Below, in pieces: positions 1 to 14,100 of a DNA stretch of 64,000 nt. The stretch is taken from assembly GCA_022579005.1 (NCBI GenBank), contig MU401614.1, forward strand, positions 1 to 64,000, read 5' to 3'. The stretch's first letter is position 1. Every line of letters starts with the position of its first letter. The position numbers and the translations under genes are program-made. The stretch is from Poronia punctata (lineage: Eukaryota > Ascomycota > Sordariomycetes > Xylariales > Xylariaceae). Below the pieces are notes generated by a model that was given only the letters and a program-made list of their open reading frames with translations, was not told the DNA's origin and did no database searches.

Positions 1-95
<95 letters not shown>
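1..95. repeat. TAA trinucleotide microsatellite
   Basis: A pure TAA/ATA run of about 31 units opens the window and probably continues to its left. No coding frame is associated. Its full length cannot be seen here. Confidence 0.97.
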
Positions 96-96
<1 letters not shown>

Positions 97-3000
97 ATTT
101 GCCCTTTAACTTACTTTACCTTTACTGCCTTTGTTTATATAATCAATGCTTAACTACTCGTACATATAACTTGCATGCATGATAGGCGTCTTTTACTTTA
201 GGTTAGGTACTTATACTTTACCTACTATAAGGACAATTAGGTAGGTCATTTGCTTACAAATAAATCCTACAAGTAAAGTTTGCAATTCCTGTTTTTTTTT
301 TTTTTTCAAAAGTTCCAATTTGCTGCTTATCTTGATCTTAATCTTTAAAAAAGGAGAAGATGCTATATGTGTAGTAGGTAATAATTTGCAGTTTCTGACG
401 CGCAACCAACGCACGGGCGCTTTTGTAGGAATCGATCGTACTTGGACAAATTAAACGTTAAGCAATCAAGCAAAAGGACCCCCCCCCCCTTTTAAAAGGA
501 ATCGTGTTGTATTCGGCAAATGCCGAATTACATATGTAACTTACCTAAGCTAAGGATCTTTAACAAGTATATGAAACTTTCTAGAAACCAATCTATTTTT
601 ATATCCTATTTCTAAGCTTATACGTGCATATGCCCCCCTTTGCCTTGGCTAGATATATACTAGTAGAGGTGAGCTTATAATACTAAAAGAGAAAGAGATA
701 AACAGAGAAACAATTTACATGCCTTGAGATGATATATCTGCATGCAACCCTAGATCGTGTCCTTAGATATAAAAGTTTTTCTTTGCCGCGCTGAGCCTGG
801 GTCTGACCAAGGTTGTATTACCTCAAGCTAGGTGGATTTATCTTACCATCAACATATCATAAATAAGTAAGACGATGATGTAACACATTCAGGTTAGCTG
901 TTGGTTGCCTCAGAACAGAGACATTGTAACTTGGATGACAAATAGAGATCGAGAAATTGAAACCGTAACCTGCAACGGCACGGGACGATGGCGAAGCACT
1001 CTAGAATCAGACAATCAACGGACGTAGCTACCCAAAAAACAATAACGAACTACAGTAAGCCTGATTGCAGCAGGTGTTATTAGCTATTTTCAGACAAATC
1101 AAATAGCCGCGTACCTACGTGACACGTCTATCCATATGTAGGTATGTTGATAGGTCATGTTGGGTACTTACTTACTTAGCTGAGGTGGTATAGCATATGC
1201 ATGCCATACATGCATGCATGCTTACATGCGATGGAGAACCTTGATAGCAAAGAAATGCTCATATCTCGAGATACACAAGCAACCTATGATTATGGAAGAT
1301 GGAGGCGACGGGTATGGTAAAACAAACCAGAACGGCAGCGCAAAACCCTGGTGGGGTATGTTTGTGTGTGTGTGTGTGTGTAACTGCCCAGGATCAGTCA
1401 TGCTGACACATTATACATGTCTCGACTGGCTTTTTCCATCATCGTGTGTTTGTGTATACCTACCGCCTCTCCCCTGGTAAAAATGATACATAGCCGCCTA
1501 CGCGTTATCAGTGTCAATTGCGTATACACACTATTGATTAAAAATAAATGTTTCTATTCCCCAAATTAGCAAATGAAATAACAATCGAGGTGTACATACA
1601 AACCTTAAGGTAACCCCCTTTACAGTATAGAATTACAGCATAGAGGCACGCGTTGATTTGATTCATTGGCAATCATGTGTTTGTGGCGGTGGCAGAGAAG
1701 TCAGTAGGTCATGTCCCCCCCCTCTTGCCGGGAACATGCATACTCGTACACTACGAGAACGCCGGGGAGCGGCAAAAATGAGGTACAGAAGGCAAATATT
1801 TTCTTCTTTTCTTACCTCTTAATGCTCCAACAGATAGGAATTCGAAAGTCCCCTTCTCCCCGTTCTTTCCGAACAGACCGCCGCACTTTGCCTTCCGGTG
1901 GCTTTTCTCTTCTGTGGCTCCCCACACCGGACTTGGCCGAAGGGGTAGGAGTCGGTTTTATAGCAGAGGCGCCGAAAATCAAGAGAAACCCAACAGAAAA
2001 CATGATAAAAATAGAAACGCATATGCAAGATTGAAAAAAAACAGATGGAGATTTTTAAATGTCTCTTAACAATATTAAATTACATTAAAGCCGTCGATAT
2101 AGGTTAGGCAAAGGAAGTAAAACAAGTAGTATTGGGAAGGAGGCCTATTCTACGGCCTAGCACACGCGCTTGGCGCAGAGGATCGCGAGGGAGAAGGAGT
2201 CAATCAAATGAGTGGTCAGTTTTTATTTCTTACTCAGCCGCATAAACAGATGGGAAAATTGGAAATGGAATCAGTACGATAGGTAGGAAAGGCCGAGTAA
2301 AACTTGAAAGACAAACATGCAAGCAAGCAGGAACAACGTTACATCGCAGTGGGAAGCTGCATAAGGGGGGGTTCTTCTTACCTGTAATTATATAGGTGTG
2401 AGAAAATAGGTAGCTACGCTTGAGAATGGAATACACCTTGATTTTCTTGATTGCAGTCGTCGCACATGCCAAATAGCAGAGTGGTGTTTATAGGATGTAC
2501 GAGTATATACGAGTAAGTGGTAGGCATGGTATGCTAAATGGTACCTGGCGTAGTCGGAATCTTATGGCGTAAGCATCTTAATAAAAAGAGTGAGACGGGT
2601 TAATAGACACGATAAATCTCAGCTCCTTCCTCACATTGCGCCTCAATCATGACAAAACCAAATGACCCAAGATGAGAAGAAAAAGAAAAAAAGTCCCCGA
2701 GAGAGTAACTAATGTTGGATATTTCCCTTTCGATTACTAACCGTCTATCTTCCACCTCTGCTAAAGGGGCGTGTGCTTACTTTGCTTCCTTAAGGAGGTA
2801 AAGACTTCCCTGACTGTGGCGTCTGGCTGCAAGATGAGATGCAATGCGATGCGGGATGCTGCACCTCTCGGTTGCAACATCGCTCACCTGGGCGAGTGAG
2901 CAGTACGGCCGATACTCGTCATAGCCACCCGAGCCGAGCCCTCGGTAGATTATTTGATTGATAGCCGTCCTGCCTCCTTGACTTGACCGCGATGGTTACG

Positions 3001-6000
3001 AAGACAATCAAATAGAACGTTTCAATCAGGCATACTGTAGGGCTGCTGCATGGTACTTAATTAATGACCTTCCTTTGAGGCTATTTTAAGGTAGACAGGT
3101 CGGAGTAAGATTAGACGTACGCACATATGTTAGTTTGGTAAGGTCTACGGTGTAGCTTGCCTTTTGCATAAAAGTATGCTTGCCTTTTAAATCTTGTACA
3201 GACTGCGGACCCTCATATCGGTAAGATACATGTAGGTATGTGTAAAACTGCCGAATATTATGTCCTTTTCTAGAATACCTATAGTCGCGGTGATATTTAA
3301 CCTACCGGGTAGTTTCAGGTGGTTATCCTCTAACCCGTAGTAAACCTGAAACAGATGATATTATGTATATACGGCATTGCTGTCGTGTTGCGTGCATTGT
3401 TATGATGAGACAAAACTGACAATTTGCCTATACTAGCAATGCGACATGAGTAGACGTTAGAAACATTGGAGAAGATCCATGTAGGTGCGTTTGTCGATTG
3501 ATGTTGTTAGTTTTACAGACACCCGAGAAGAGTACTGAGACGTCAAACTTCCTCATGCCTCACGCCGCGAAAAGGCCTAACACGAGTCCAGAATTTACAT
3601 AACACGCATGCCCCCGGTCGGCCAAGATAGTCCATCAACTTTTTGTACTGTGTCAAAAGGTCCTATTTCCTAATCCAAGCGGAAATTAGATGGTGTTCTT
3701 AGAAAGCGGCGCAACAGCTTCTAGAAGGAATATGGAAGGGGGCACGGGGGAATGGAAAATGAGGCGTCGATCTTGTAGGTAGTATCCAGACTACAAGTAG
3801 GCGATACCTACACCTACTCGTATGGGAAGAGGGTGACCTACTCGTACACAAATGTGGATGTCGCTACCAATGTACTTTTTTTAAATGCGCGTATGGGAAT
3901 TGTGGGGAAGGGGAAAGAAAGTGTGGGAGGGTGTGGTAATAGAACGAAACGCAGCTGAGAAAGGCTGTTGGCTGATTTCAGCACAAACCGCCTTACTTTC
4001 TTCGCCTTGGGGCTGGGCTAGCTAGGTAGCTGCCCCTTGTCCGCTGGTTGGGCATTTTAGGTAGTAGCTTACCTATTCGCCTTTTCAATAGTACAGAGAG
4101 TGCCTGACCTACCAACTTCCAAATACACGTAAATATAAGCGCAATCGAGATTGGATTTGCAGACGATGTCACCCTTTTTTTTTTTTTTCAATTTGGTCCG
4201 AAGGAGTTTCTCTCTCTGCCTGGCATAAAGACTAATTTTGTCCGATTAGCGGTAATAATCGACCAACATACACGTACTATCTGCTGACATCACAATCATG
4301 AGTACCTCTAGGATCCCGTCTACTACTCGTTTTGGAAAGCGAAAAGTACATTTTATCCCACAAGCGAAATACCAATTCCTCTTCTCTTCATCGGGACCGA
4401 CTCTGCTTATTCTTACAATGATAGTCTTTTGTTCAAGGGATGGCGCGGGAATGGAATAGACTTGGGCCCTTACTAGGTACAGTAAAGGAATAGGTATACC
4501 GCCCTTTTCATCAACACCAAAGAAAAGTTGTAGAAAGTCGATGTCCTCTCTAGATTCTTCGTTTTTAACGATTTACATACTACCGGGAGACGCCGGAAAT
4601 ATCTTTCAGATCTTCTTACCTTTGGGACAATACATTATATATAGTAGTCCTAACCATAGCAATTAATTCCTAGAAAGTTATACAGCTTAGAGAAAAGAAA
4701 AGCTACTCGTAGTTAGACCTTGCAAGATGCTTCTTTTTATGCTGTATCAAGTATCCAGACATTCTACTTGACTACGAGTATGTCATATGCTTTTTTTTCA
4801 TCAGTAATCTACTAGAGTAAGTAAAGCTGGTATCTTGTTTCTTCGGGACCGGTAAAACCAACAACATAATGAAGGAGTTGCGCTACGCATACAATACAGT
4901 ATAGGTTTGCGAACTTACATATCTTGGCAAAGGGGGTGTCAATGCCTACCTAGGTCTAACTATGTACACCGTATCTACAGAATAATTCCGTGCAGAGAGG
5001 GGAAATAGTCTCGTTGGTACTAAGTTACATACCTGTCATCTTGCCTGCTCCACGCCCGTGTACTCGTACACTATCTAGACTAGGTACGGAACGGAGAACT
5101 AACAAGCCAACTTCTGACCCAAATGGAATTGATCGGAGGCAAGAGAGGATCTTAGCGTTCAGATCCTCATCTTATGGTGTTTCAGGCCTTCAGCCTCTTA
5201 GAACCAATGCGGAAAGAAGAAATGCTTGACAAGTACATACCTAGCTTCTAGAATCTTACTAGAAACAGTCTAGAGAGTGATACAAAGAACAAAATATATG
5301 AAACAGCAAAAATAGTACTCGGTGATCTAACACGGACAGAAAGAAGGAATTAACCTTACTCGTAGTCTATTGGTTTAGTCAGTCTATGCTTCCTTCTTCC
5401 TCCACGTGTTCTGGATATGATACACAAGCGGCGCAGTACCAAGTAAGTACCTGTGTAGGGAGTTTGGTAATACAAGATTACGCCTGCCTGCAAGTATCTA
5501 ATACCAGGACTAACCAACCTTGAATTACCTATTCCTTGCGACTTTCCACACTCCTAGTCTAGCGGTTTTTGTCCACTTTAAACCGTGTCTAGGTACCTAC
5601 CTAGACTAATGCGTGGTTTTTTCTAATGTTAGAAACTTTTGGTGTGCTAAGCAGCGGGGGCAACCTAATCAAGCAGTGTAGGGCTAGGTACAGCACAGTA
5701 CTTTTGTTGACCGTTAATGATAACAAGTGGGAGCAACTTAAAGGGTAGGGTAAACCGGAATTTTAATCGTCACATAAAAAATCTCCACCCAGCTTTTGTA
5801 CAAGTAACTTGTTATAGGTCTTGGCGCCGGATTTAGCGTATGTCTTGGCGCCATAATAATAACCAACCACCTTTATGGCCGGACTGACCAGGCACATCTG
5901 AGTATATTCCGCCTTTGCTCGTAAGGAACCCGTCAGATTACAATGGATCCCGAAGGTGGATTTTTACGTCTTTGCAGTACCACATACCTAAATCATACAT

Positions 6001-9000
6001 TAGCCGCGTCTTCGAGATTGCATATGATATGCTTGGCAGGGCGCGTTTTGCCCGGCCCGTTCCGGATGCGTTGAGAAATAGGTACGAGTAGAGTACCTAT
6101 TCAGGGGAGATGCAGTGCTCCAGGGCTTGAAGTACAGTACAGTACGTCCTTGGCGCCGAGGTTGTGTCATGTTTACAGACGATGTGCCTACTTTCCAGGT
6201 CCATGTCTTGCGATGTTATGGTTCGTTTTTCCTCTCGCAGGGTGGACTGGTGTGGCTGTTGCCGCAATTTGGATAGACTACCGTTAGATCGTCTTATTTT
6301 TGGCCCACCTCGTAACAGAAGTTTCCTATGCGCTCTCAGGTTTCGAATAAGTTAGTTTTAGGCGGTCGAAGTGTACGATGGGGGAGTCAAGGATTCATAT
6401 CCTGGCCGCCTCACTTTTCCAATCGAGGCCCACGTGCCTTGCCGCATGAGATAAAACAACTGACGTTCGTACTCATTTGAAACTCGCAGGACTTTGTCTG
6501 TCTTATGTCATCGCCGTTTTACTTTCGTGGGCCCCTTGCCTATTTCGGGACATACGGGATATGCCCTACAGTCCTTGACCTCGATGCCCAGCTACGTCGC
6601 CCTTGTCCTTACCATGCCTCAAGGTGGGCACGGTTGATGGCAGATACGTACTAGTTACTAGCCACGCACTGGCGGTCAGCTCCCTCGTCTTCCTAGGCAC
6701 CCTAACTCACGTTCTGGGATAAGCTTGATTCCTTTCCATCCCTCAATCCCAACTAGCTGGCATCTGCTCCTCCGGCGCGGAGCTAGAGTAGATACAGTAC
6801 GCCATCATACAGCCCGGGACTGTAGTGGCTTGCATGGTCAAAGCAAATAAGATGCCCGCGGATAAGATAGACATCTGCCTAGGCCCTGTATCACAGCCGT
6901 AGGGCTCTGGAGACGCATTGGGTTAAAAGGAGGAATGGTAATGCTAGAAAGCTTACGGTAGTGGGCATCTGCCACACATTACACAGACTCATGTTGGCAC
7001 GAGTTCGCCGACCCGCCGGAATTTGCGGTCGAGGATCACTGAAAGCACGCAAACCCGTAAGTTCGTCCATGGTAGCTTATGGTGATGCATCTAACCGGAT
7101 GACGACAAGTCATCTCCTGTCGTGGGACATTTGCTTGGGGAGGGGACGCTTCGGCAATGAATAGTACCGTACCTTGGGCACATCAGCCAAGGTTAATAGA
7201 ACGCACATTTCTCATACGTGTAAAATGCTCGTTGCCCGTAAGCTTGTCTGTTGTAGTTTTTGCATATTCCTGTACTTGTTCACTATACTGCACGTGTACT
7301 GTTGTACGACACGTAGTAGTGAGGCGCCTCATCATGCCCTGAGCCGCACGCATCAAGGGTGCCGCCGTGTTCGAGAAGGCCATACGCATGGACGCATGCA
7401 TGTAAGCATGTGGGTATGGTAGGTTGAGTACAAGCATAGTCATGTGTGTATAGGCTTGTATGTGTATAGGCGTGCTTGTGTATAGACATAGCTGGAGGCA
7501 TATACTCGTACGTGTACTCGTACGGCCCTGGGTGGACGATATACGCGTATGGATCATGTGCCAGCCTATGCTGAACTAATCGGCCTTCAAATGGCGCCGC
7601 AGGGCAAAGGTACCATCCTACGCCGGGTAGGGTAGGGTAGGCTGGGGTATTGCGGGTGGAGGTGATAAATATAGAAAATCGACTCACCCCGTGACTTGTG
7701 AAAAAGGACCATGCTGATGCATCCGTTCGTTACGCCTGTCCGGCCTCGCTGCACTGTGGTAATCAAGATTATCTAGGTTAGAGTATAGCGGTTTAGAGCG
7801 GAAAGGGGAACTCGATCTTACTTGTACTCGTAACTCTCGGCACTCGTTTCTCTGCATGATGTTCAAGGTGAGCGGCGAGAAGAGTAAGACAGATAGGTAA
7901 CCTTAGTCGACCTTTTTTCTCCTTGGTCCGAAATAACATAAGACTCATGATGATGGGAAACCCGAGCCATACGAGCAAGAATTTTGCCCGCAGCGTCACA
8001 TCATTGGGAATGCAACGCTCCCACGTTTTGGCGTGGTAGTCTGGGGGTATGTTCTGGGTTTGGTGTGGGCGGTCTAACCCGGATAGTAGCTGCATGCACT
8101 GCAGGTAAGCGGCGCAGCAGATCATTTCCAGGTACTAAAGAAGCAGAGAAAGAACGCCGCTGATGGGAGCATGTGGAAAGAACGAAACAAAAAGTTTCCC
8201 CACCTTCGGGCTTAGGTACTGCCAACTGGACATTGCTCTATAACTTACCATCCAGATATTTTATGTAAGTAGGTATGTTGTCGCCCTTTCCCCATCTTGG
8301 TAATTACAGGTTATGCACTGCAATGAAGTCTGAGTGAAGAAATTGGGAATGTGAGATTCCCTTTCTGGTTAATCCCGCTAGTTTCAGTTCCGGCTTGGCC
8401 ACGAGCACATTATGGCAACTTGGTGTATGTACTGGTCACGCCTAGTCCTAGAAATGGATAAAATACAGTAGCCGTGTAGCGTATCCGCCGTTTCGTTTCA
8501 GTTTTCTATCTCACGTGGGTACGCACGGTACTTTCTTCAGTCGCCAAAGTCCATGGTGCAAATCCGCCAGTTGTAGTGCTGAATTTGATGACTTGACACC
8601 GCACGCTGCTGATGCTGATGTTGGTGCTAATGTTGAGCCCAGTCTCGGGCCCAGTCTTGTTGGTTGTGCGCGACGGGGGCATTAGGAATACCTACCTACG
8701 GGTACATAATTAGAGGTTTGCCTAATCACTTGCTAAGCCGATGGTGGCGGGTCGCAGTGCGATCGTGATGACGCACGTCTCTACCTACCGTCTATGCTAG
8801 GTTAGACTATCACTAACCTACGAGTACTCGTATGTGCGTGTAATCAGCATGTTGCACGCAAGAATGGGGTACAATATCTATTTCGATGGTTAAATAGACG
8901 TGCAGCTTACATGTATGCAAGGAGAGCAAAGAGACAACAGGGAAAGAAAGTGCTATAGGTTTAGGGTAAGGCCCAGTTGCATGGTTGCAGCGCAGGTTTT

Positions 9001-10833
9001 GGAATGCATCCGTAGATGTAGCTGTAGTTGTACTCGTAGCTGAAGCTGAAGCTGAAGCTGTAGCTGTAACTTGTGCACGTGGGGGGCATGGGCTAGATGG
9101 GGGATCGCCAGCGCTAGATGAAAAGCAAACAGGTAGGTATCTAACCGAGTCTATCTACCCAATCTATCGTACCATGTTCGCTTATTGCTCGCCTACGATA
9201 TGATACAGTATTCCTCATCTATTGGAACTTGGTATCATTTGACAAAGCACAAACGCAGAAAAACGCAGGGCTGCCGTCCCCTATCAGTCAGGCACGCAGC
9301 GCAGTTACGGCCGCTACTCTAAGCGTTGAGGTGTACCCGCTTTTCAAAAACACATTGTACCTAATGCCTTCGTGTAGGTACCCCAGCTTAACTATTAGTA
9401 GTAAGGGCCAAGACGATGTAATACTGTATTTCGGGGGCAGTCTAGTATACATGAAGAAAGTGTCAAGTTATAAATGTAACGCAATTCAAATTATATCATG
9501 AGGTTATTTGTATTCTATGCATCGCTAAGTCATCATCGCTATGCCTCTCGTATATAGGTGGTTAAAGCGTTGGTGAACCAGACCAACTGACACACCTTGG
9601 GCGCCCTGCGCGCCCTGCACACCCCGCGCTCACCCTACCCTACACGCAGGCAGGCGGCACCGAGCTGAACCAGCCCCAGCCAGTCCGGTCCCCGGTCACA
9701 AGGTACGAAAACAGGTGCTTCCATGCAGTACCGCCCCTCACTTTCCTTCCCCTGACATAGGCGCCCCCCTGCTGCTTCTTGTTGGCTGCCTGCGCTTTTC
9801 TCGCTTGTCCATGACATTTAGAACATGTACGATTAATGTCAGATCCTTGGAAATGATAGGCCGTCCCAATTAAGTGGATGGGGTTGCAGTCGGACGAGTC
9901 GCACCAGAGTAGGCAGTGATACCCAAACTGCGAACCAACGACAAGTGGAGTGAAACGATTGCGTTATGAAGGTGGGTGTTGCGTGGTCTGATTGGGATGC
10001 ATGTAGTATTTGTGCTGTTGTTTGTGTTTTATATGTATGTGTTTGCGTATGTGTTCGTGTAATTCTCGAGTGGTCAGAGTACCGGCTTTTGTATACCTGG
10101 ACTGAGCGAATGAGAAAGAGCCCGCGAGAAAATAGGCCACGAGAAAGCGAGAAGGAATTAGTGCAGGGTAGGTACTTAGGTAGGACTCTGTAGTCGGAAC
10201 TTGGACTAGTGAGTTGTGGAGGGGGAAAGTCCGAATCTCTTCAGCAAAGAATTGCTGACTGCCCAATCCAGAAAGTAGGTATGGTCCGGGCCTGGGCAGC
10301 AGACGTAGCTAGGCCTTGTTCAACTCTCTCATTACACCTTTTTCTCTTGTCCGGCCTTGTCATTTCTTGCTCTTAATCAAGGCAGCATCAAGCAAGGCGG
10401 AGGAGATTCCGTGCTGTGCACGAAACATTCCAGGATGGTTGCATGGGAAACATTCCATCGTCCGCCTTCGTTCCATTCTCTCTCCACCTCGTCTTCGTCC
10501 CCGCCCCTGATTTGTCGTAGTCTTGTTAGCTGGCTTTCAATGGCTGCCGCGAGGCTTGTTCTTTAGCATCTTCCACTTTGCAAGCCGGGTTTTGTACATC
10601 TTGGCACTAGAATTTACAAGTTCCAATTAGTTCACCAATGTCTCGACGATTTGTCTGCGTAGAAAGGTGCTTTCCCCCCACGTCCCTGCTTCATCTCTAC
10701 TGGAGACGAATGTTTAACCTAGGCAGACGCCTCCCAAGTTGCGGGGAATGACTAGCGTAAACAAGTAGAGCATATACCGGCAAGGTATTCCGAGGGCTGT
10801 AGGAGAAGTAATGGGTATTGGGGATATCAGAGG
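96..10833. other. gene-poor intergenic region
   Basis: I see no convincing gene on either strand. The ORFs here are short (about 134 codons at most), low in complexity, mutually overlapping and without recognisable domains. The stretch is rich in dispersed short motifs: 17 copies of TACTCGTA/TACGAGTA (from 155 to 9031) and many TAGGTAGGTA/TACCTACCTA strings. Small simple repeats include a GT run near 1363-1381 and GCTGAA/GCTGTA repeats near 9040-9068. A short structured ncRNA or a strongly decayed transposon would be missed by eye. Confidence 0.6.
3302..3352. other. two interleaved inverted repeats
   Basis: CTACCGGGT (3302-3310) is complementary, with one bulged base, to ACCCGTAG (3333-3340). 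GTTTCAGGT (3312-3320) is the exact reverse complement of ACCTGAAAC (3344-3352). The order A-B-A'-B' would make a pseudoknot in RNA. No gene adjoins it, so function is unknown and chance is possible. Confidence 0.4.
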
Positions 10834-11109
10834 TCAAACATGAACGTACGTAGCGCGAAAACCGTAGTGAGTCTCCATTATCACCACAACATCTTTAAGT
10901 GGTCTCTTCTCGTCCAGGTATAGACGTCTGATCGTTTCTTGGTGTGCGTCCCAGTCCTCGGGGGTTGCCCAGTTGGGATGCGAGTAGCCCGAGTACTCGC
11001 TCGAGTATTCGCCCGAGTAGTCTCCCGAGTAGTCGGCGGAGTAATCGTCTTGGACTTCCTGCACGTCGGATATGCAGAGATTGTCTATCGACATAGCATG
11101 AGAAGGCAT
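10834..11109 (-). pseudogene. Clr5-domain protein fragment
   Basis: The 91-codon ORF has an acidic Tyr/Ser-rich repeat (DYSG/EYSS units, about residues 22-42), followed by W-A-T-P-E-D-W-D-A-H and an RRLYLDEKRPLKDVVVIMETHYGFRAT segment starting near residue 61. That is the first half of the fungal Clr5 domain, a short helical motif at the N-terminus of many filamentous-fungal proteins. The usual second half, a K-x-Y-K-x-x-x-x-x-W helix, is missing. The frame instead reads YVHV and stops. A GTACGT donor lies right at the break, but I found no downstream exon that restores the motif. I infer a truncated relic or a gene whose next exon I cannot recognise. It stands alone in a gene-poor region. 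Confidence 0.6.
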
Positions 11110-14100
11110 CTTGTATGCTTTTCCCCCTATATTTTCCTCTCTGCCCGGCCCTTCCTAGGCTCGTCTAATATGTTGCTGGCGTACTCTTGCGTCTTCTGTG
11201 GTCCTCGACTAAGATGGTGAACCGAGCAGGGTGGACAGGACAGATGTGATGCTGGCTTGGCTAATAGATCGGTATATATAGTGGTATAGGAAAGGGCAAT
11301 CTTGGCCCTAGCGGGAAGTGACAAACTTAGGTATATAGAAAGGCAAGCGTGGCCCAAGATTGGTTACCAGCTGTGTGGTTGATTGCTTTTACGTTTGGAT
11401 GTTTGGTCCGCGAGAAGTTTTTATAGGCTCATAGCATTGCTGAAGCGAGTCTACAGAGGATGCAGCGCCGTCCCCCTCCTCATATATAGTCTAGCATTCC
11501 TTGGGAAAAGGAGGTAATCTAACCATCATCGATGCTCCGGGTCCATTACCTAGGAGCCCTTGTTTGTTCAAAAGGTTCAAAAATAAACCAGTGCACGTAA
11601 ACCTCTGTGCCGGACCCCGTCTTGTTAGAACAACACCCACCCGTAGCATTCGACGAGGCTACCTTAAGTACCTAGGTTACGTCCTTATAGTAGGTACCTT
11701 CTCCAGGGGTAGGTAGGGTCGGATTTTCAACAAACTTCCAAGCGAATGTGCCAAGGTACTTTGCCAAGCATATCAGCTATGAACCGGGGGTATCTGAGAC
11801 AATCCTTTTCCATAACAAGTATGGGACTAGACTCGGCCGCATAACATCCACATTCCCACGTTTTTGCCATGGTTGGTTTATACCTAAAAGTATCAAGCGT
11901 GCCAAGGCACCGACGAGTGAGTAAGTACCTATCTACATAGGTAAAGGGCCGCTATTGTAAGGATGCCAAGGCCTTGTCTAACTGTGCTACATTTTGGGGT
12001 GTGACACTGAGTGTAGCACACTCTATCTAGTGAGTTAGGTTCGATTCCTAACAGCGCTATATGGTTATTCGCTTGGTAGCTCATTTGTGACTAGATGTAA
12101 TGTACCGTATCCACTGTAGCTAAAGCACATCAGGTACTTTAAGTACGGTCCCTTTTATACGTGTAGGGCGTACTGTAGGGTGGGACACCGTCAGTCACTT
12201 CCAAGTACCCAGCCACGCCAGCTCTAACTGACCCAAGGGACCTGACCTTCACGTAAAGAACCTTATTAACAAAAACGGACAGGGGAGTAGGTACCCGGTC
12301 TAAAACAACACGGCGATGGGGCCTTTCGTTGGACCAAGATAGGATCGACGCATGTTACTTTTGACTCGGTCTTCTACTCTGTAGATACATTACGCGGAAT
12401 AGGGCGCTTTGGCTTGATGACGGCCCAAATGGTAAAAGCCACAGAGATGACGACTGCGAACTGCGACTACTTGTTGCGAAGCGGTAACTATAATTCTCGG
12501 GCTTTAGGGTACCTTACTACCTACATAGTTTACCGCTACGGCGCGTAATTGGAATTGGATTTGTCAAGCGGAATAATCACAGTCTACAGAATCCCTCATA
12601 GTCAACTCTGAGCAACTGCCAACCGGCAACGTATCAATTCCTATCCCATCCAACAACATGATAACCGACAGCCTACAACCTTATAACCAACACCCTGCCA
12701 ACTTGGCAAATGTGCGGCGAGAAGGGCGCAAACGAACCAAACGGACCAGGCGGATCAGATGGACCATATCGCCGATACGCGTCTGCTGAGTGAGGCGGAT
12801 GGCGGCTGAAGCCAAGCAATCTTAGGACGATGCCTCTGTAAGCAGGACGAATGGCTCTCGTCGAATCCTCGGTCGTGGCCTTCCCAATGAACCAATTTTT
12901 ACGTGTACCTGCCGAGCCAGGTGTCGTCACCATTCCCCCTCGGAAGCGCCTTCTGCTGAGGGGGCTCTGTTTCTGCATTTAGATGCGATGGGATGCGTAT
13001 TGCTATTACCCATGATAGCCATTACCATGGTCATGACCTTTCAGCCTTGACCCGAGCAAGCCGCCAGCCCAACGGATATTACGCCACCCATTTCCCCCTT
13101 TGGTCCTTGGTTCCCGGTGCTTGGTAAACAGCCCGTGGGAAAGGTCCCGTTCAGGGTCCGACGAGCCACCTCATGGGGCAATGCTATCCCGAAACGGCCC
13201 GAGCTGCCACATACGCCTGGCCTGGCCTAACAGCTGAAGGTGTTTATTTATGCGACAAGGTAGGTAATAGAAACCAACGCTGGCCATCTTGGTGGCCCTG
13301 GCGGAGTCTCAACATGTCAGTGTAGGTAGGTCAATGGTGTGATTTACAGCAGAAAGTCAAAATACCCCAGTCCAAGACCCCAAGAGTCCCAGACACCTTC
13401 TATGTAAGTGCAGGACAATACGGAATGCGGTCGCATCGTCCGGCACACCCTGGCCATCAACTCATACTACGCTATGATGTGAGTAGGAGATGGTGTGGCA
13501 TGGTGTGGTGTGTGTGGCACGCCAATAGTAGGGTATAGTACTTTAGAGATTGCCAACATTCCTGTCGATAATTACTTTCACGTCGACGCACCTACCCCGT
13601 CTCCTTGGTCATCGCTGGGAACCCGCTCATGTACAGCATTAACCGGGGATGTACACCGCTCGCGTGACCAAACGACGGGGGGATTCTCTCTGATGAGTTA
13701 TTCTTAGTTACGAAGTTGTTGTGCGTGCCACGTGGGCGAGAAAAAGAGTCACCCACACCATGCGCGCCAAATATGTACATCCCATCCAGACGAATCTCGG
13801 GATGGCCACAAGGGGTAACAATAGCTTGGTTTACGGTACGGCTGTTGGCTCATATTCTTCTTCGCCCACGCCACTTACCTCGTCCATAATCACGGTTCAC
13901 TGGCAGGTGGACGCTAGCTGACGGGAAGAACCATAACAGAAGCGTCACAGGTCAAGTCGTATTCGCCTGATTGTTATTACTTCCCAGTGCATTGTTTGAC
14001 GACGTCGGCCTCCATTGGGCTCCGTATAGGCCAATAGGTCTCGATGCGCCGCTCAACAAAAGCGCGCGCGAGGCTGGTATATTCTTATTTATGCGGGCCT

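Noticed and set aside
1..95. telomere repeat at the left end
   Set aside because: The repeat is TAA, not the TTAGGG type usual in filamentous fungi, so it is a microsatellite.
7183..7687. overlapping minus-strand ORFs of 124 and 134 codons
   Set aside because: They are low in complexity, derived from GTGTAT/TACTCGTAC-type simple sequence, and show no conserved domain.
10939..11220. plus-strand ORF rich in Val and Arg
   Set aside because: It is the complement of the Tyr/Ser repeat of the Clr5 fragment and has no independent support.
12673..12978. 101-codon minus-strand ORF rich in Arg, Pro and Gly
   Set aside because: No recognisable family, no plausible splice partners, and it lies in a gene-poor region. 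Chance is the better reading.
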